A stretch of DNA of 25,407 bases, taken from Candidatus Methanophagales archaeon. Lineage in GTDB: Archaea > Halobacteriota > Syntropharchaeia > Alkanophagales > Methanospirareceae. The notes beneath the pieces are model-generated. The model saw only the letters and a list, made by a program, of their open reading frames with translations. It was not told where the DNA came from and made no database searches. Within the stretch, counting starts at the first letter, position 1; the number at the start of each line of letters is the position of its first letter. Where the stretch lies: NCBI GenBank assembly GCA_030668065.1, contig DAOUUS010000001.1:1-25407 (forward strand), in the 5' to 3' direction. Shown here piece by piece: positions 1-9,096 of this stretch. The translations under genes and the position numbers were made by a program.

Positions 1-137
1 TATTGACCAAGACTACTTTAACTTTCGGAACCGCTGCCCGATACTGAAAGGGTTATGAGATGCTTGAGCGGTATGAGGTGAAAGTCTCACGTACCGTTCT
101 GAGATGAGAAGGGGCGGGTAACCGCCCTATTCTTAAT
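1..137 (+). mobile_element. 3' end of a group II intron (domains V and VI)
   Basis: Positions 66-99 form a textbook 34-nt domain V. The lower stem pairs 66-73 with 92-99 and starts with the catalytic triad AGC at 67-69. A two-base bulge sits at 90-91. The upper stem ends in a GAAA tetraloop at 80-83. Compared with the usual GAGCCG/CGGTTC stem, a C-G pair is swapped to G-C on both strands, so the helix is kept. Domain VI follows at about 105-135: a GC-rich helix (112-117 with 122-127) with a GTAA loop, and a single unpaired A at 129, the expected branch-point. The intron should end 7-8 nt later, at about 137 (AAT). The rest of the intron and any reverse transcriptase lie left of the window. 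The intron ends about 50 bp beyond the stop codon of the convergent surface-protein gene. Confidence 0.88.
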
Positions 138-188
138 CTGCGGCTATCATTTTCGTTTTTCTTTCTTGATAAAGCAGGCATACGATAT

Positions 189-2522
189 TCAAAGCCGTTT
201 TTTACGCTTCTGTGGTGGCCACTGCGGCTTTTTACGCTTCGCACTTGCTAGCCCTCCTCGGCGTGGTCGTGCCAGCCCTGATGGCTCTTCCTTTCTGCTC
301 AATATAACCCATGCTGCGCCACCCACCACGAGCAGACCGGCAACAATAAAAGCAACCTTGAATACTGGTCGTTTCAGCGCTTCTGCCAACGTCACATTCA
401 CGCTTTCGTTATCGCTCTGATTCGCAGGCTCTTCGACTGTTGGCAGTGCCGGTGTGCTGAAATTTATTACTGGCTCGTCCGTCAGAATAATGTTTAGTGT
501 TGTTGTAACCTCGTGCCCATCGTTATCCTTTGCAGTCACCAGGTATTCACCTATCTTCGCAGTCGCGGTGCCGAATGATGTCTCGAAAGTATTATAGAAC
601 GTTTTAGTGTCGGCTTTTACCTCGATAACCTGTGGTTTTAAGTTCGTAGGACCTTCTACGGTAACTACTATTTGCGTTTCAACTTCTCTATTTGAAATTC
701 CGGTGACTTTGAGTTCGGTGCCAAGCAGCACGTTTTCTATCGCATCGAGTCTTATAAAACCATTTTCTACTTTTAGCGTTACTACGCATAAGAGGTCGTC
801 ACTTCCTGGTTGGCCCACTGTATTATCCATTAAATAAGCAAGAATCTCTTCCTGGGTCTTAGTTACAAGAGAAATGCTGTAATTGTGTGTTATAGCCTTT
901 AACAGATTATTTGTGCCGGTTTTTGTGCCCCATACACCATCTTTTCCATAGTTGAGTACTGCTATTTGATACATGCCTGTGTCCGCGCCCCTGTCAACTT
1001 TTATTTTGTCTGTTTCAAATGTTCCATCTGTGGATATACCGGATGTTAAGTAAGTAAGACCAGGGGCATTCAATGCCCCATTAGTTTCGTTTACGATATC
1101 GTTGGGGTCTAATCCGTGACCACTACCGCCTTTGGGTCCAATTGTCATAACATCCACGCGGTCCCTGCCCGGCACAGTTCCTTTTATCGTGAAGTCATCA
1201 CCCTGGGCAACAAACTCTTTATCCACCTCGGCATTCAATCCGCCTCGTAATAGTATTATGGTTACGGAAGCATCAGGAAGGTCATAAAAAGGGTCAGAGA
1301 ACAGTGATTCCGGTGTGCCTACAACCCACATTGCAATCTCATGCGAGCCTAACGTTTCACCCTCTGTTTTCCAGCTATATTTGGAACTCGTTATGTCATC
1401 ATCATCCCATTTGACCACTTCATCATCAATTTTAAGCACTAACTTATCACCAGCAGTTGCAGAACCGGTAATCACCACTTCCTCGCCAATAGAATAAGTT
1501 GATTTATCGGTTTTTAGTTCCACGGTGTACGGCGCAATTTCTACAAATATGCTATCGGTGGTATTAGCAATGAACTCGATTGCTGTGATTTCATACGAGC
1601 CAATAGCCTCAAAATATGCCTTCCTTTCAAGTTTACCATTTTTATCTGCCACCCCTAAAATAGTGCTCCCTACTTCTTTTCCCTGTTCATTTTTGAAGAA
1701 CACCTTTGATGGCAGACCCCAGGTTACATTTAGCATAACATGGGTATGGGGCGTAGTCTCAATCGAAAAAACTATATCCTTTGTAACTATCTCTTTTGGC
1801 GGTTTTGCGTCTATTGTGATTCCTCTGCTTCTCACATCAAACGATACCGAAGGACCTTCTGCATCGAGTCCATTATTTGTATCTGGATCGGTTTCAATGC
1901 TGAGCGTGTACGTACCGATGTCCAGCCCCGTAGTGTTTATTATTATAGAAGTCCCACCTGTACTGTCGACACTAATATTTGTAAGAGTTTTCCCATGCAC
2001 CGCATACATTTGCACACCTTGAGTGTCTAAGAGCTTATAGGTAATATTGTTTGGCTGCATCCCTTTAATCATATTTAGTTTTGTAGTCGCGTTAAATGTT
2101 ATATTACCACCCCTTGTAACCCACGAAAAATCCTCACCATTTACCTTAGTTTCCACTTTTAACTGATTTGCAGGTGAGTAGAATGTCACGCGCGTAGTTT
2201 TCCTGTTATCAACTATAACGTCATAATCTCCCTCAATCAGATTATCCTTCACGGCTTTAGAACTAGAATCAAACGGTGTACCAAAGGGAATATTTATATT
2301 ACTGCCTTCCCATGTGCTCTTTAGTTTACCCGAAGGTATCGAAGCCCCTGTGCCGTCAACAAATCGCAGGTTCGTCTCACCGATGAATGCAGAGGAATTT
2401 GCGTCACCAATAGCCCTTCCTACCTCAGGACTAACACCAGCGTTTGCAGGTGCAATAAGAACAACCAGAAGTATAATAAGAATGAATGCGGACAGCCCCA
2501 CCATCTTTTCGCGTTTACTCAT
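189..2522 (-). CDS. S-layer-like surface protein with C-terminal membrane anchor
   Basis: A secreted protein of about 777 residues. The start chosen is ATG at 2522 (MSKREK...). The ATG at 2561 overlaps a TATA box, so it would lie upstream of the transcript. A signal peptide (hydrophobic stretch, then APANA) covers residues 1 to about 28. The first mature ~120 residues (SAFIGETNLRF..., GDYDVIV) resemble DUF3821, a domain of methanogen surface proteins. Behind it are several beta-sandwich-like units, for example around TDKSTYSIGEEVVITG, with many N-x-S/T sequons. The C-terminus has one membrane helix (VAFIVAGLLVVGGAAWVIL) and a strongly basic tail of about 35 residues, probably cytoplasmic. No PGF motif is seen. 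It likely forms or decorates the cell envelope. Family placement is by eye; secretion and anchoring are clear. Confidence 0.85.
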   Translation of the reverse strand: MSKREKMVGLSAFILIILLVVLIAPANAGVSPEVGRAIGDANSSAFIGETNLRFVDGTGASIPSGKLKSTWEGSNINIPFGTPFDSSSKAVKDNLIEGDYDVIVDNRKTTRVTFYSPANQLKVETKVNGEDFSWVTRGGNITFNATTKLNMIKGMQPNNITYKLLDTQGVQMYAVHGKTLTNISVDSTGGTSIIINTTGLDIGTYTLSIETDPDTNNGLDAEGPSVSFDVRSRGITIDAKPPKEIVTKDIVFSIETTPHTHVMLNVTWGLPSKVFFKNEQGKEVGSTILGVADKNGKLERKAYFEAIGSYEITAIEFIANTTDSIFVEIAPYTVELKTDKSTYSIGEEVVITGSATAGDKLVLKIDDEVVKWDDDDITSSKYSWKTEGETLGSHEIAMWVVGTPESLFSDPFYDLPDASVTIILLRGGLNAEVDKEFVAQGDDFTIKGTVPGRDRVDVMTIGPKGGSGHGLDPNDIVNETNGALNAPGLTYLTSGISTDGTFETDKIKVDRGADTGMYQIAVLNYGKDGVWGTKTGTNNLLKAITHNYSISLVTKTQEEILAYLMDNTVGQPGSDDLLCVVTLKVENGFIRLDAIENVLLGTELKVTGISNREVETQIVVTVEGPTNLKPQVIEVKADTKTFYNTFETSFGTATAKIGEYLVTAKDNDGHEVTTTLNIILTDEPVINFSTPALPTVEEPANQSDNESVNVTLAEALKRPVFKVAFIVAGLLVVGGAAWVILSRKEEPSGLARPRRGGLASAKRKKPQWPPQKRKKRL

Positions 2523-2560
2523 GAGATTCCACACCCATGATAATAAATTAACTACAACCA

Positions 2561-2571
2561 TATATATAAAA
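2561..2571 (-). promoter_or_regulatory. TATA box of the surface-protein gene
   Basis: The minus strand reads TTTTATATATA. Archaeal transcription starts about 26 nt downstream, here near 2540. That leaves a leader of about 18 nt before the ATG at 2522 and excludes the ATG at 2561. Confidence 0.6.
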
Positions 2572-2574
2572 GTC

Positions 2575-2712
2575 TAGTGTTTGTTTAGCTAACCACAGAT
2601 CACACAGATTTTCACGAGAAGACAATACTCTGGATCCTGCTTAAGTACACTATTGGTTTTTTATTCCCTGTTAACCCAAAAATCTTGTGGTAATCTCGTG
2701 AAATCTCGTGGT
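2575..2712. repeat. Dispersed intergenic repeat A, copy 1
   Basis: A non-coding element. The 126 bp at 2575-2700 match 13638-13763 with only about seven differences and no gaps. The ends are imperfect inverted repeats (AACCACAGAT...ACAGATTTT on the left; the reverse complement of AATCTTGTG..AATCTCGTGG on the right), which suggests a MITE-like element. This copy has a short extra duplication (AAATCTCGTG) at its right end. It lies between the divergent promoters of the surface-protein gene and the OB-fold gene. Confidence 0.8.
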
Positions 2713-2851
2713 TTTTTACCCCTGCTATACAAATACAAAGTCTAAGGTTAAAACAGGGGAACAACAAAGCATCCAAAGGAAAATTTTTATGTGTTCTAGC
2801 CACATGTTATTTATAGATATACGATATAGTGATAATATACAGATAAACTAT

Positions 2852-2856
2852 GGAGG
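2852..2856 (+). promoter_or_regulatory. Shine-Dalgarno site deciding the start of the OB-fold gene
   Basis: GGAGG lies 8 nt before ATG at 2865. The earlier in-frame ATG at 2850 overlaps this site, so translation most likely began at 2865 (MSEGGMKSHLV). TATA-like sequence occurs just upstream at about 2808-2840. Confidence 0.65.
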
Positions 2857-2864
2857 TTAATGGG

Positions 2865-3834
2865 ATGAGCGAGGGTGGAATGAAATCGCATTTGGTTCTT
2901 CTGTTGAAACTTGTGATTACCGTTTCAGCTATGCTAATCCTGATTTTACCGGCTGTAAATGCTGCCGACATTAGCCTTATCTCCAGGATAGGCGAACCGC
3001 ATGTAGGAAATGAGGTTACTATATCAGGTACCATCACTGCTATTTCCAATAACATCGAGACGGATAACGTTCAAACATACGAGCCGGGAGAGGCATATAA
3101 AGAAATTATTCTCGTCTTTATACATACACAACGACAAAATAAAAACATATGAGGTAGGAGAAGTAGCCGCTATTCTGATGCTGGATGATACAACCGGCAA
3201 GATATTGGTGAGTGTTGAGCCTTTGCTTTTTTAAAAACCATTCCTCGAAAGCCAAAAGGTGGTGGTAACAGGATTATATGCCGGTAATGCCAATATGCCG
3301 GATGTAAAAGGCTTAATTTATGCCGACCGGGTGCACCCGTACATGGAACTTGGCTATCGCGCGGTGACAATTAAAGAACTTCTGGACAACCCCTTGCTTT
3401 ATTTCCAGTCGCCCGTGTGTATAGAAGGAAACGCAACACAAATAGTCCTCGCAGCCGGTAAGACTGATTTGAAGGTTGATGACGGTACGGGTACGATAGA
3501 TGTTTTATATCGAAAAGAACTGGACGACCTGAAGATAGACGAAGGGGTAATAATAGAAGGCGAATTTCAACGAAATACGATATATGCGTTTACGGTAACG
3601 CCCGAGCATCCCGAGCCGACACCGAGTCCATCTCCGAGTCCTAGCTTGAGTCCGACACCCGCACCCACGCCCGCAGCACCAACAACGCCGAGCACTACCT
3701 TTACTCCGGTGCCTATGGAAGAAGAGGGTTTGCCGTTTATATACCTAATTGTGATTATCATTGCAATCGCAGCGGTTGGTGTATTCGGTGCAATCAAGCT
3801 ACGAAAGTGGCTCATGTTCCGGCGTTACGGTTAA
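2865..3834 (+). pseudogene. Broken gene for secreted, membrane-anchored OB-fold-like protein
   Basis: One gene in three pieces. Piece 1 (from 2865) has a signal peptide ending VNAAD, then a beta-rich segment (HVGNEVTISGTITAI) typical of OB-fold domains. Frame is lost between about 3095 and 3152. Piece 2 continues in the +1 frame (IKTYEVGEVAAILMLDDTTG) up to TAA at 3232-3234. Piece 3 goes on in that same frame from 3235 (KVVVTGLYAGN, GLIYADRV). It has a second OB-like unit (IEGNATQIVLA...LKVDDGTGTIDVLY), a Pro/Ser/Thr-rich linker, a membrane helix and a short basic tail. So one frameshift plus one nonsense codon separate an intact start from an intact end. It may be a recent pseudogene or carry sequence errors. 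It lies 50 bp upstream of the secretion ATPase and could be part of that operon. Confidence 0.75.
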
Positions 3835-3884
3835 ATACGCATGCGTAGGACGTTGTTACGGTAAAAGGTTGAACTAAAGAGTTT

Positions 3885-5747
3885 ATGAAGATGAAGTTAG
3901 GTGCAGGTAAGAAAAAAGCGAAGGCCCGAGGACCAACAGCAAAGCCGAGCGTGAAGAAGGCGATTAGTGCGCTGAATGGAATCGAAAAAGCTGAGAAGAT
4001 ACAAGAGAAGATAGTGGTGAAGAAGAAGGCGATTACAGAACGCGCAAGGTCAAAGAATGATGAGACGCTAATAAAACGTGCGGAATCCGAAGAACAAGCA
4101 GCAATCGCTGTTTTAGAGCGGATACGTGCAGATAAAAATCGTGCCGAGACCGAACTGAAGAGTATAACTGCCGGTACCGCACCAAAAAAGGCTGAATCGG
4201 CTATTGCGGATAGCAGCAGCAGAGCCGGTATCACAGAACCAAAAGTCGAATCAGATTCCCCGCCCGTATCTATCATATCCACAGAAGAACAAGAGCAGGA
4301 AGACGAGGGAGAATACAGAGAAAAGTATCCCGTCATTGAACCTTATGCGTACGTTACGATCACCAAGGACATTCCGCCCTTATACAAAATTTTGGAGGTA
4401 CAACTTACGAAAGGCGAAGAGGAACTGTTAAGCGAGCTGAAAACACGGTTATATGCGACGATAGACGTGAGTTATTCAGGTGTGGAGGACGTAGAGAAGT
4501 TACTGAAAGAGAAAGTGGATGCGATTGTTGCTGATTTGTCGTTGGGGCAAACATTGACTTCCGATAGTCTGGATAAGATATTTTATTACATAAAGCGCGA
4601 TTTCTTGGGTTTCGGAAAGCTTGACCCTCTCCTGAACGATACAATGTCCGAGGACATCTCCGCAGATGGGCCCGGAATTCCTGTGTTCGTCTATCATCGT
4701 ACTTATCACTCAATAGAAACGAACGTCATATTTGAGAAGGAAGAATTAGATTCGCTTATTTATAAAATGGCGCAGCGGTCGGGGAGACACATATCACTGG
4801 CTAAGCCGCTGCTGGATGCCGCTCTGCCCAGCCAGGATAGATTACAATTGAGTATTGGATCAGAAGTCACGACAAGAGGGTCAACATTTACGATAAGAAA
4901 ATTCAAAGAGGTTCCTATTACTGTGATAGACCTTGTAAATTCCGGCACGTTCTCGCTGGAAATGATTGCTTATATCTGGATGGCAGTAGATAATGGCTCC
5001 AATATTCTTATCGCGGGTGGCACGGCATCGGGGAAAACAACGGTTCTAAACGCTTTTGCCATGTTCATAGCACCAGAGAGTAAAGTAGTCTCCATAGAAG
5101 ATACGCGCGAGATAAATTTGATTCACGACAACTGGATCCCATCAGTGACGAGAGAGGTGGAAGAGGGTGCGAAAGGCGTAGAAATGTTCGATTTGCTAAG
5201 GTCCGCGCTCAGACAAAGGCCGGAATATGTTCTTGTGGGCGAAGTAAGAGGTAAAGAAGCGCACACGCTTTTCCAGGCGATGGCGACCGGACACGTCACG
5301 ATGTCAACGGTTCATGCGGACTCCGCGGATACCGTAGTAAAACGGCTGACGAAAGAGCATATTAACGTCCCTTTAATGCTACTCGACAGCCTGAACATAA
5401 TACCACTCCAGAAGATGGTGAAAATTGGCACTAAATCAACCAGGAGATGCACGAAGATAGTAGAAGTGTTAGGCGTAGATTTTGAGAGCGACTCGCTGAG
5501 GACGAACGACCTATTCACGTGGAGACCACCGGATGAGTTCGAATTCACGGGCGAATCCTCAATCTTCGTCAAGATTATGGAGAAGCTAAATATGACCGAG
5601 GATGCTTTGGGCACTGAGTTTGCACGCAGGAGAAGGATTCTGGCAGGGCTGCAAAAGAAGGGCATGACCAATTACCAGTCTCTGCATAAGATGTTGCATG
5701 ATTATAGGGTCGATCCTCTGGAAACAGAGCAGAGGCTAGGGCTATAA
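3885..5747 (+). CDS. Type II/IV secretion or pilus assembly ATPase (FlaI/TadA/GspE family)
   Basis: A cytoplasmic hexameric ATPase that would power assembly or secretion through the membrane proteins encoded next. It has 620 residues. Walker A is GGTASGKTT at 378-386. The Asp box is EDTREI near 405. Walker B is LVGEVRG at 450-456, with the catalytic Glu at 453. The His box is TGHVTMSTVHADS at about 468-480. Residues 1 to about 130 are an unusual Lys/Ala/Glu-rich, charged, probably coiled-coil or disordered extension. A typical N-terminal domain follows from about 145. No strong ribosome binding site precedes the ATG at 3885; ATG at 3891 is an alternative start. The next gene starts 17 bp downstream, so they should be co-transcribed. 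The exact subfamily (archaellum-like, Tad-like, other pilus) cannot be set by eye. Confidence 0.93.
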   Translation: MKMKLGAGKKKAKARGPTAKPSVKKAISALNGIEKAEKIQEKIVVKKKAITERARSKNDETLIKRAESEEQAAIAVLERIRADKNRAETELKSITAGTAPKKAESAIADSSSRAGITEPKVESDSPPVSIISTEEQEQEDEGEYREKYPVIEPYAYVTITKDIPPLYKILEVQLTKGEEELLSELKTRLYATIDVSYSGVEDVEKLLKEKVDAIVADLSLGQTLTSDSLDKIFYYIKRDFLGFGKLDPLLNDTMSEDISADGPGIPVFVYHRTYHSIETNVIFEKEELDSLIYKMAQRSGRHISLAKPLLDAALPSQDRLQLSIGSEVTTRGSTFTIRKFKEVPITVIDLVNSGTFSLEMIAYIWMAVDNGSNILIAGGTASGKTTVLNAFAMFIAPESKVVSIEDTREINLIHDNWIPSVTREVEEGAKGVEMFDLLRSALRQRPEYVLVGEVRGKEAHTLFQAMATGHVTMSTVHADSADTVVKRLTKEHINVPLMLLDSLNIIPLQKMVKIGTKSTRRCTKIVEVLGVDFESDSLRTNDLFTWRPPDEFEFTGESSIFVKIMEKLNMTEDALGTEFARRRRILAGLQKKGMTNYQSLHKMLHDYRVDPLETEQRLGL

Positions 5748-5749
5748 GA

Positions 5750-5757
5750 AGGGAGGA
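5750..5757 (+). promoter_or_regulatory. Shine-Dalgarno site of the first platform-protein gene
   Basis: GGGAGGAG sits just before ATG 5765, within the short gap after the ATPase stop codon. It fits a polycistronic message. Confidence 0.6.
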
Positions 5758-5764
5758 GCAATAG

Positions 5765-6652
5765 ATGTCATCCGGAAATATGAATATAGAGGGAATAGCC
5801 GTAAAGATGTTCGGCAACTACTTCTTGCAACGGAAAGCGAAATTCAGTTCTCTAAGCGAGGACCTCCTAAAAGCACGGTTATACACTACTACGGATAAAT
5901 GGCTATCAAAAGCGGCTTTCTATGCTATCATCGCCGTATCTTGTGTTGTTGGCATGTATATACTGTTCAGACTTATCATATCCCCTGTGCTCGATCTTGG
6001 CCCTTTTGGGTTGATGGATGTTGTATTCATCGTCAGTAGCAGCCTAGTTTCCTTTGTCGTCACTTTCTTTGCCTATTTTTCATACCCGAAGATACTGGCA
6101 TGGGAAAGGGGCACTAAAATAGACAAAACTCTGCCTTATGCCATCGGTTATATATCCGCCATGGCGTCCGTTGGTGTGATTCCCTACAAGATATTCAAGA
6201 AACTATCAGAAGCTGAGGAGACGTATGAGGAAGTGAGCAACGAGATGAAGCTGCTGGTGAGAGATGTGGAACTGCTTGGTTGGGATTTCATGGCGGCACT
6301 GAAAAAACTCGCGGCAATAACACCATCCGCGAATATGCGGACTATGTTGCAGGGCGCAATAACAACAGCCCTTTCCGGCGGTGAAATGGGCGACTATTTC
6401 ATTAATGCTGCGAGTGAGTACATGGGCGAAAGAAGGGCGATCTATGAATCGCTTATTGAGACGCTGGGTTTGTTCGCAGAGGTTTATGTTATAGGGATAG
6501 TGGTTGCGCCGCTGCTGCTCGTAGTGGTGATCTCGATAATGTGTTACCTCGGTAGTGCGACTTTAGAAGTGCTCGCGGTGATTACATATCTTGTCATTCC
6601 GCTCGGTACTGTTACGTTTATCATTCTTATTGGAATGGTCAGTGAGGATTAA
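5765..6652 (+). CDS. Type II secretion F-domain membrane platform protein 1 (TadB/FlaJ-like)
   Basis: An integral membrane protein of 295 residues, expected to form the platform on which the ATPase acts. Two membrane helices lie near residues 48-72 and 78-104. Next is a cytoplasmic T2SSF-type helical domain (about 118-235; IDKTLPYAIGYISAMASVGV and the GGEMGDYF turn are typical). Two more helices lie near 235-290. The gene is preceded by a clear Shine-Dalgarno site and followed 24 bp later by a second F-domain gene. The archaellum protein FlaJ has two such halves in one chain; here they are separate genes, as in bacterial TadB/TadC. Confidence 0.88.
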   Translation: MSSGNMNIEGIAVKMFGNYFLQRKAKFSSLSEDLLKARLYTTTDKWLSKAAFYAIIAVSCVVGMYILFRLIISPVLDLGPFGLMDVVFIVSSSLVSFVVTFFAYFSYPKILAWERGTKIDKTLPYAIGYISAMASVGVIPYKIFKKLSEAEETYEEVSNEMKLLVRDVELLGWDFMAALKKLAAITPSANMRTMLQGAITTALSGGEMGDYFINAASEYMGERRAIYESLIETLGLFAEVYVIGIVVAPLLLVVVISIMCYLGSATLEVLAVITYLVIPLGTVTFIILIGMVSED

Positions 6653-6676
6653 AAAACTAAAAAGGAAGTGTAGAAA

Positions 6677-7387
6677 ATGGATGAAAAGGACGAGCTTCTG
6701 GCGGCAATAGAAAAGAAGCGAAAGGAGAATGCGATAGTAACTTTTTTCCGTGACCCACTGGGTGTCATCAGGAAAAAACCTATTCGTATTGGTTACATAT
6801 CCGGTGCTATCGGTGCTGTACTTATGCTTTTAATTTATTTTTACGACAAGTCTCACGCCGACTGGACGGGGCTTGTAGCACCTTACGATGCGTACATTTT
6901 GGCAGGTATCGCCGCGCTCGTCCCCCCGGCATATTATATGTACAAGGAAGATACGAGGATAAAGAAAGCGGATAGTGAGTTTCCCCTCTTGCTTCGTGAG
7001 CTCGCACAGGCAAAGCGGGCAGGTCTAACATTAGTGGATTCCTTTGGACTTATTGCGGAAGGTGAATATGGGATACTTACGGAAAGTCTGAGGACTACTG
7101 CGTATCAACTCACCTGGGGTGTCCCGTTCGAAGAGGCGATGAGATTATTTGCCGAGCGGCATCCCACAAAAATGATTAAACGGTCCATAGAACTGATTAT
7201 TGAGGGCTACCGAGTAGGAGGCGATGTTGGCAGCATATTAAAAATTACCGCGGACGACGTGAACGAGGTGAGAGCGCTGGAGAAGAAAAGAGCTACTGAT
7301 ATGATGCCTTACATAGCCATCTGCTACATCACCTTCGGTGTCTTCTTGCTCATCTTAATGGTACTCTACAATACGTTATACCAATGA
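6677..7387 (+). CDS. Type II secretion F-domain membrane platform protein 2 (TadC/FlaJ-like)
   Basis: A second, 236-residue platform protein. A charged N-terminus is followed by helices near residues 36-57 and 68-88. The cytoplasmic T2SSF domain has the expected pattern (FPLLLRELAQAKRAGLTLVD, then GYRVGGDVGSIL), and a last helix lies near 210-232. GGAAGTG lies upstream of ATG 6677. The stop codon overlaps the start of the next small gene by 4 bp. It probably pairs with the preceding protein to make one platform. Confidence 0.88.
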   Translation: MDEKDELLAAIEKKRKENAIVTFFRDPLGVIRKKPIRIGYISGAIGAVLMLLIYFYDKSHADWTGLVAPYDAYILAGIAALVPPAYYMYKEDTRIKKADSEFPLLLRELAQAKRAGLTLVDSFGLIAEGEYGILTESLRTTAYQLTWGVPFEEAMRLFAERHPTKMIKRSIELIIEGYRVGGDVGSILKITADDVNEVRALEKKRATDMMPYIAICYITFGVFLLILMVLYNTLYQ

Positions 7388-7620
7388 TGTCAGAAGCGTC
7401 GGAAAAAGTGGCGGGGGCGGGCGGAGCGGTAATGGTAAAGGTGGATTCCGAGAAGATGAAGATGATTTTATTCCATTGCGGAATGATCCAGGGCTTTTGC
7501 TCTGGTTTTATGGCAGGCAAGTTAGGGACGGGTAAGGTTATAGCGGGGTTGAAGCATGCGTTGCTATTAGCATTAGGCGCATTTGCTCTTTTTGCGGTTT
7601 TGGAATTTGCACCGATTTAG
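7384..7620 (+). CDS. Small membrane protein of the secretion operon
   Basis: A 78-residue protein whose start (ATGATG) overlaps the stop codon of the second platform gene by 4 bp, so translation is probably coupled. It has a polar Gly/Ala-rich N-terminus, a middle segment (CGMIQGFCSGFMAGKLGTG) and a C-terminal membrane helix (ALLLALGAFALFAVLEF). There is no class III (pilin) signal peptide, so it is unlikely to be the pilin. Family not recognised. The overlap argues that it is a real gene and a working part or regulator of the machine. Confidence 0.7.
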   Translation: MMSEASEKVAGAGGAVMVKVDSEKMKMILFHCGMIQGFCSGFMAGKLGTGKVIAGLKHALLLALGAFALFAVLEFAPI

Positions 7621-7650
7621 GTTCTGAGTGCCACCACAAAAATAGGCGCC

Positions 7651-9096
7651 TTAAACCCGCCAGAATGCAGGCGTTAGCAGAACCAAGACGGTAAATAACT
7701 CTAACCGTCCTGCCCACATGCAAAACGACAAGATGAGCTTCCCCATCGCAGGTACTTCGGCGTAATTAAGGAAAACGAATCCGAAGCCAGGTCCAACGTT
7801 GCCAAGAGTTGCCGCTACGGAGGATGTTGCACTGACTATATCCAAACCCATTGCAGCCATAAGTATCGAGCACACTACAAATATCAAGACATAAGCGATA
7901 AAGAATGCGATAATCCCTTGCAGAATATCCTCAGAGATGGGCTTCTTTCCCGTCTTCAGCACAAATATAGCATGTGGATAGAGAATATGACGAATCCTCT
8001 GCATACTGTATTTCAGCAGCACGTAGATCCTGACGACTTTTATGCTACCGCCGGTTGAACCACCACATCCGCCAATGAACATCAGTGCAAATATGACCAT
8101 CTTGGATAAATCACCCCAAGCATCATAATTAGCGGTTGTGAATCCCGTAGTGGTCATGATAGAAATCGCCTGGAATCCGCCGTATCTGAATGCTTCCTGT
8201 AAAGAATCGAAATGATGGACGTATAAGTCTCCGGTTATCAAGATAACCGCTATCAGTATAAACACGCAATAGACCTGAAACTCCTTATTTGCTATTACTC
8301 GCCGGGGATTTCGTATCAAAGAATAGTGCAGGATGAAGTTCATACCCGCGAGAAACATGAACACCGCAATGATCAACTCTGCTAAGGGGTTCATATATCC
8401 ACCGATATTTTCTGTGAGTGGCGAGAAGCCGCCTGTTGGCATCGTGGCGAATGTCGTACACAGGGAATCATACAGGGGTAATTTCGCTACATAAAAAAGC
8501 GCAATAATTTCCGCACATGTCAGTAGCAGGTAAATAGACCAGAGCATTCTTGCCGTCTTCTGAACCCTCGGCCTTATACGCTCGGACATAGGTCCCGGGA
8601 ACTCTCGGTCAAATAACTGGCTGCCGGAAATGCCGAAAGCCGGAAATATAGCAATGAAGAGCAAAATAACACCCATACCGCCAATCCATTGCGTGAAACT
8701 TCGCCATAGTAGTAAGCTCCGGTCAACCTGCTCTAAATTTAGCATTACTGTGGCGCCTGTTGTGCTGAAGCCGGACATTGACTCAAAGAAAGCATCAATA
8801 GGACCAAGTGTAGCGGAGAAGATGAAAGGCAGCGAGCCGAAGATAGCTACAAATAGCCAACCTAAAGCGACAATGGCAAAACCCTCTCGCCTTTTTATCT
8901 CTCCTTGCGTCCCGATCCACTCTAAAATCACCCCGGAAGTGATAGTAATCACAAGCGGGACAATCCAGGTCATAATAATAAATTGCGATAAGATACCCTC
9001 GCCGTACCAAACCCCCACGCAAAGGGGAACTACCATTAAAATACCTAAATACTTCAGGATGGTTCCAATACTACCGAAAACTACTTCTTTATCCAT
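7651..9096 (-). CDS. trkH: TrkH/KtrB-type potassium uptake channel subunit
   Basis: A polytopic membrane protein of 481 residues that carries K+ into the cell, normally gated by a cytoplasmic TrkA/KtrA protein. All four pore loops with their filter glycines are visible: GFSTTGATV, MPTGGFSPLT, TTTGFTTANYDAW and ATLGNVGPGFG. The length is normal for TrkH. No trkA gene occurs in the window, so the gating subunit must be encoded elsewhere. The gene converges on the secretion operon with about 30 bp between stop codons. A possible TATA box (CCTATATTAG on the minus strand, 9171-9180) lies about 80 bp before the start. Confidence 0.95.
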   Translation of the reverse strand: MDKEVVFGSIGTILKYLGILMVVPLCVGVWYGEGILSQFIIMTWIVPLVITITSGVILEWIGTQGEIKRREGFAIVALGWLFVAIFGSLPFIFSATLGPIDAFFESMSGFSTTGATVMLNLEQVDRSLLLWRSFTQWIGGMGVILLFIAIFPAFGISGSQLFDREFPGPMSERIRPRVQKTARMLWSIYLLLTCAEIIALFYVAKLPLYDSLCTTFATMPTGGFSPLTENIGGYMNPLAELIIAVFMFLAGMNFILHYSLIRNPRRVIANKEFQVYCVFILIAVILITGDLYVHHFDSLQEAFRYGGFQAISIMTTTGFTTANYDAWGDLSKMVIFALMFIGGCGGSTGGSIKVVRIYVLLKYSMQRIRHILYPHAIFVLKTGKKPISEDILQGIIAFFIAYVLIFVVCSILMAAMGLDIVSATSSVAATLGNVGPGFGFVFLNYAEVPAMGKLILSFCMWAGRLELFTVLVLLTPAFWRV

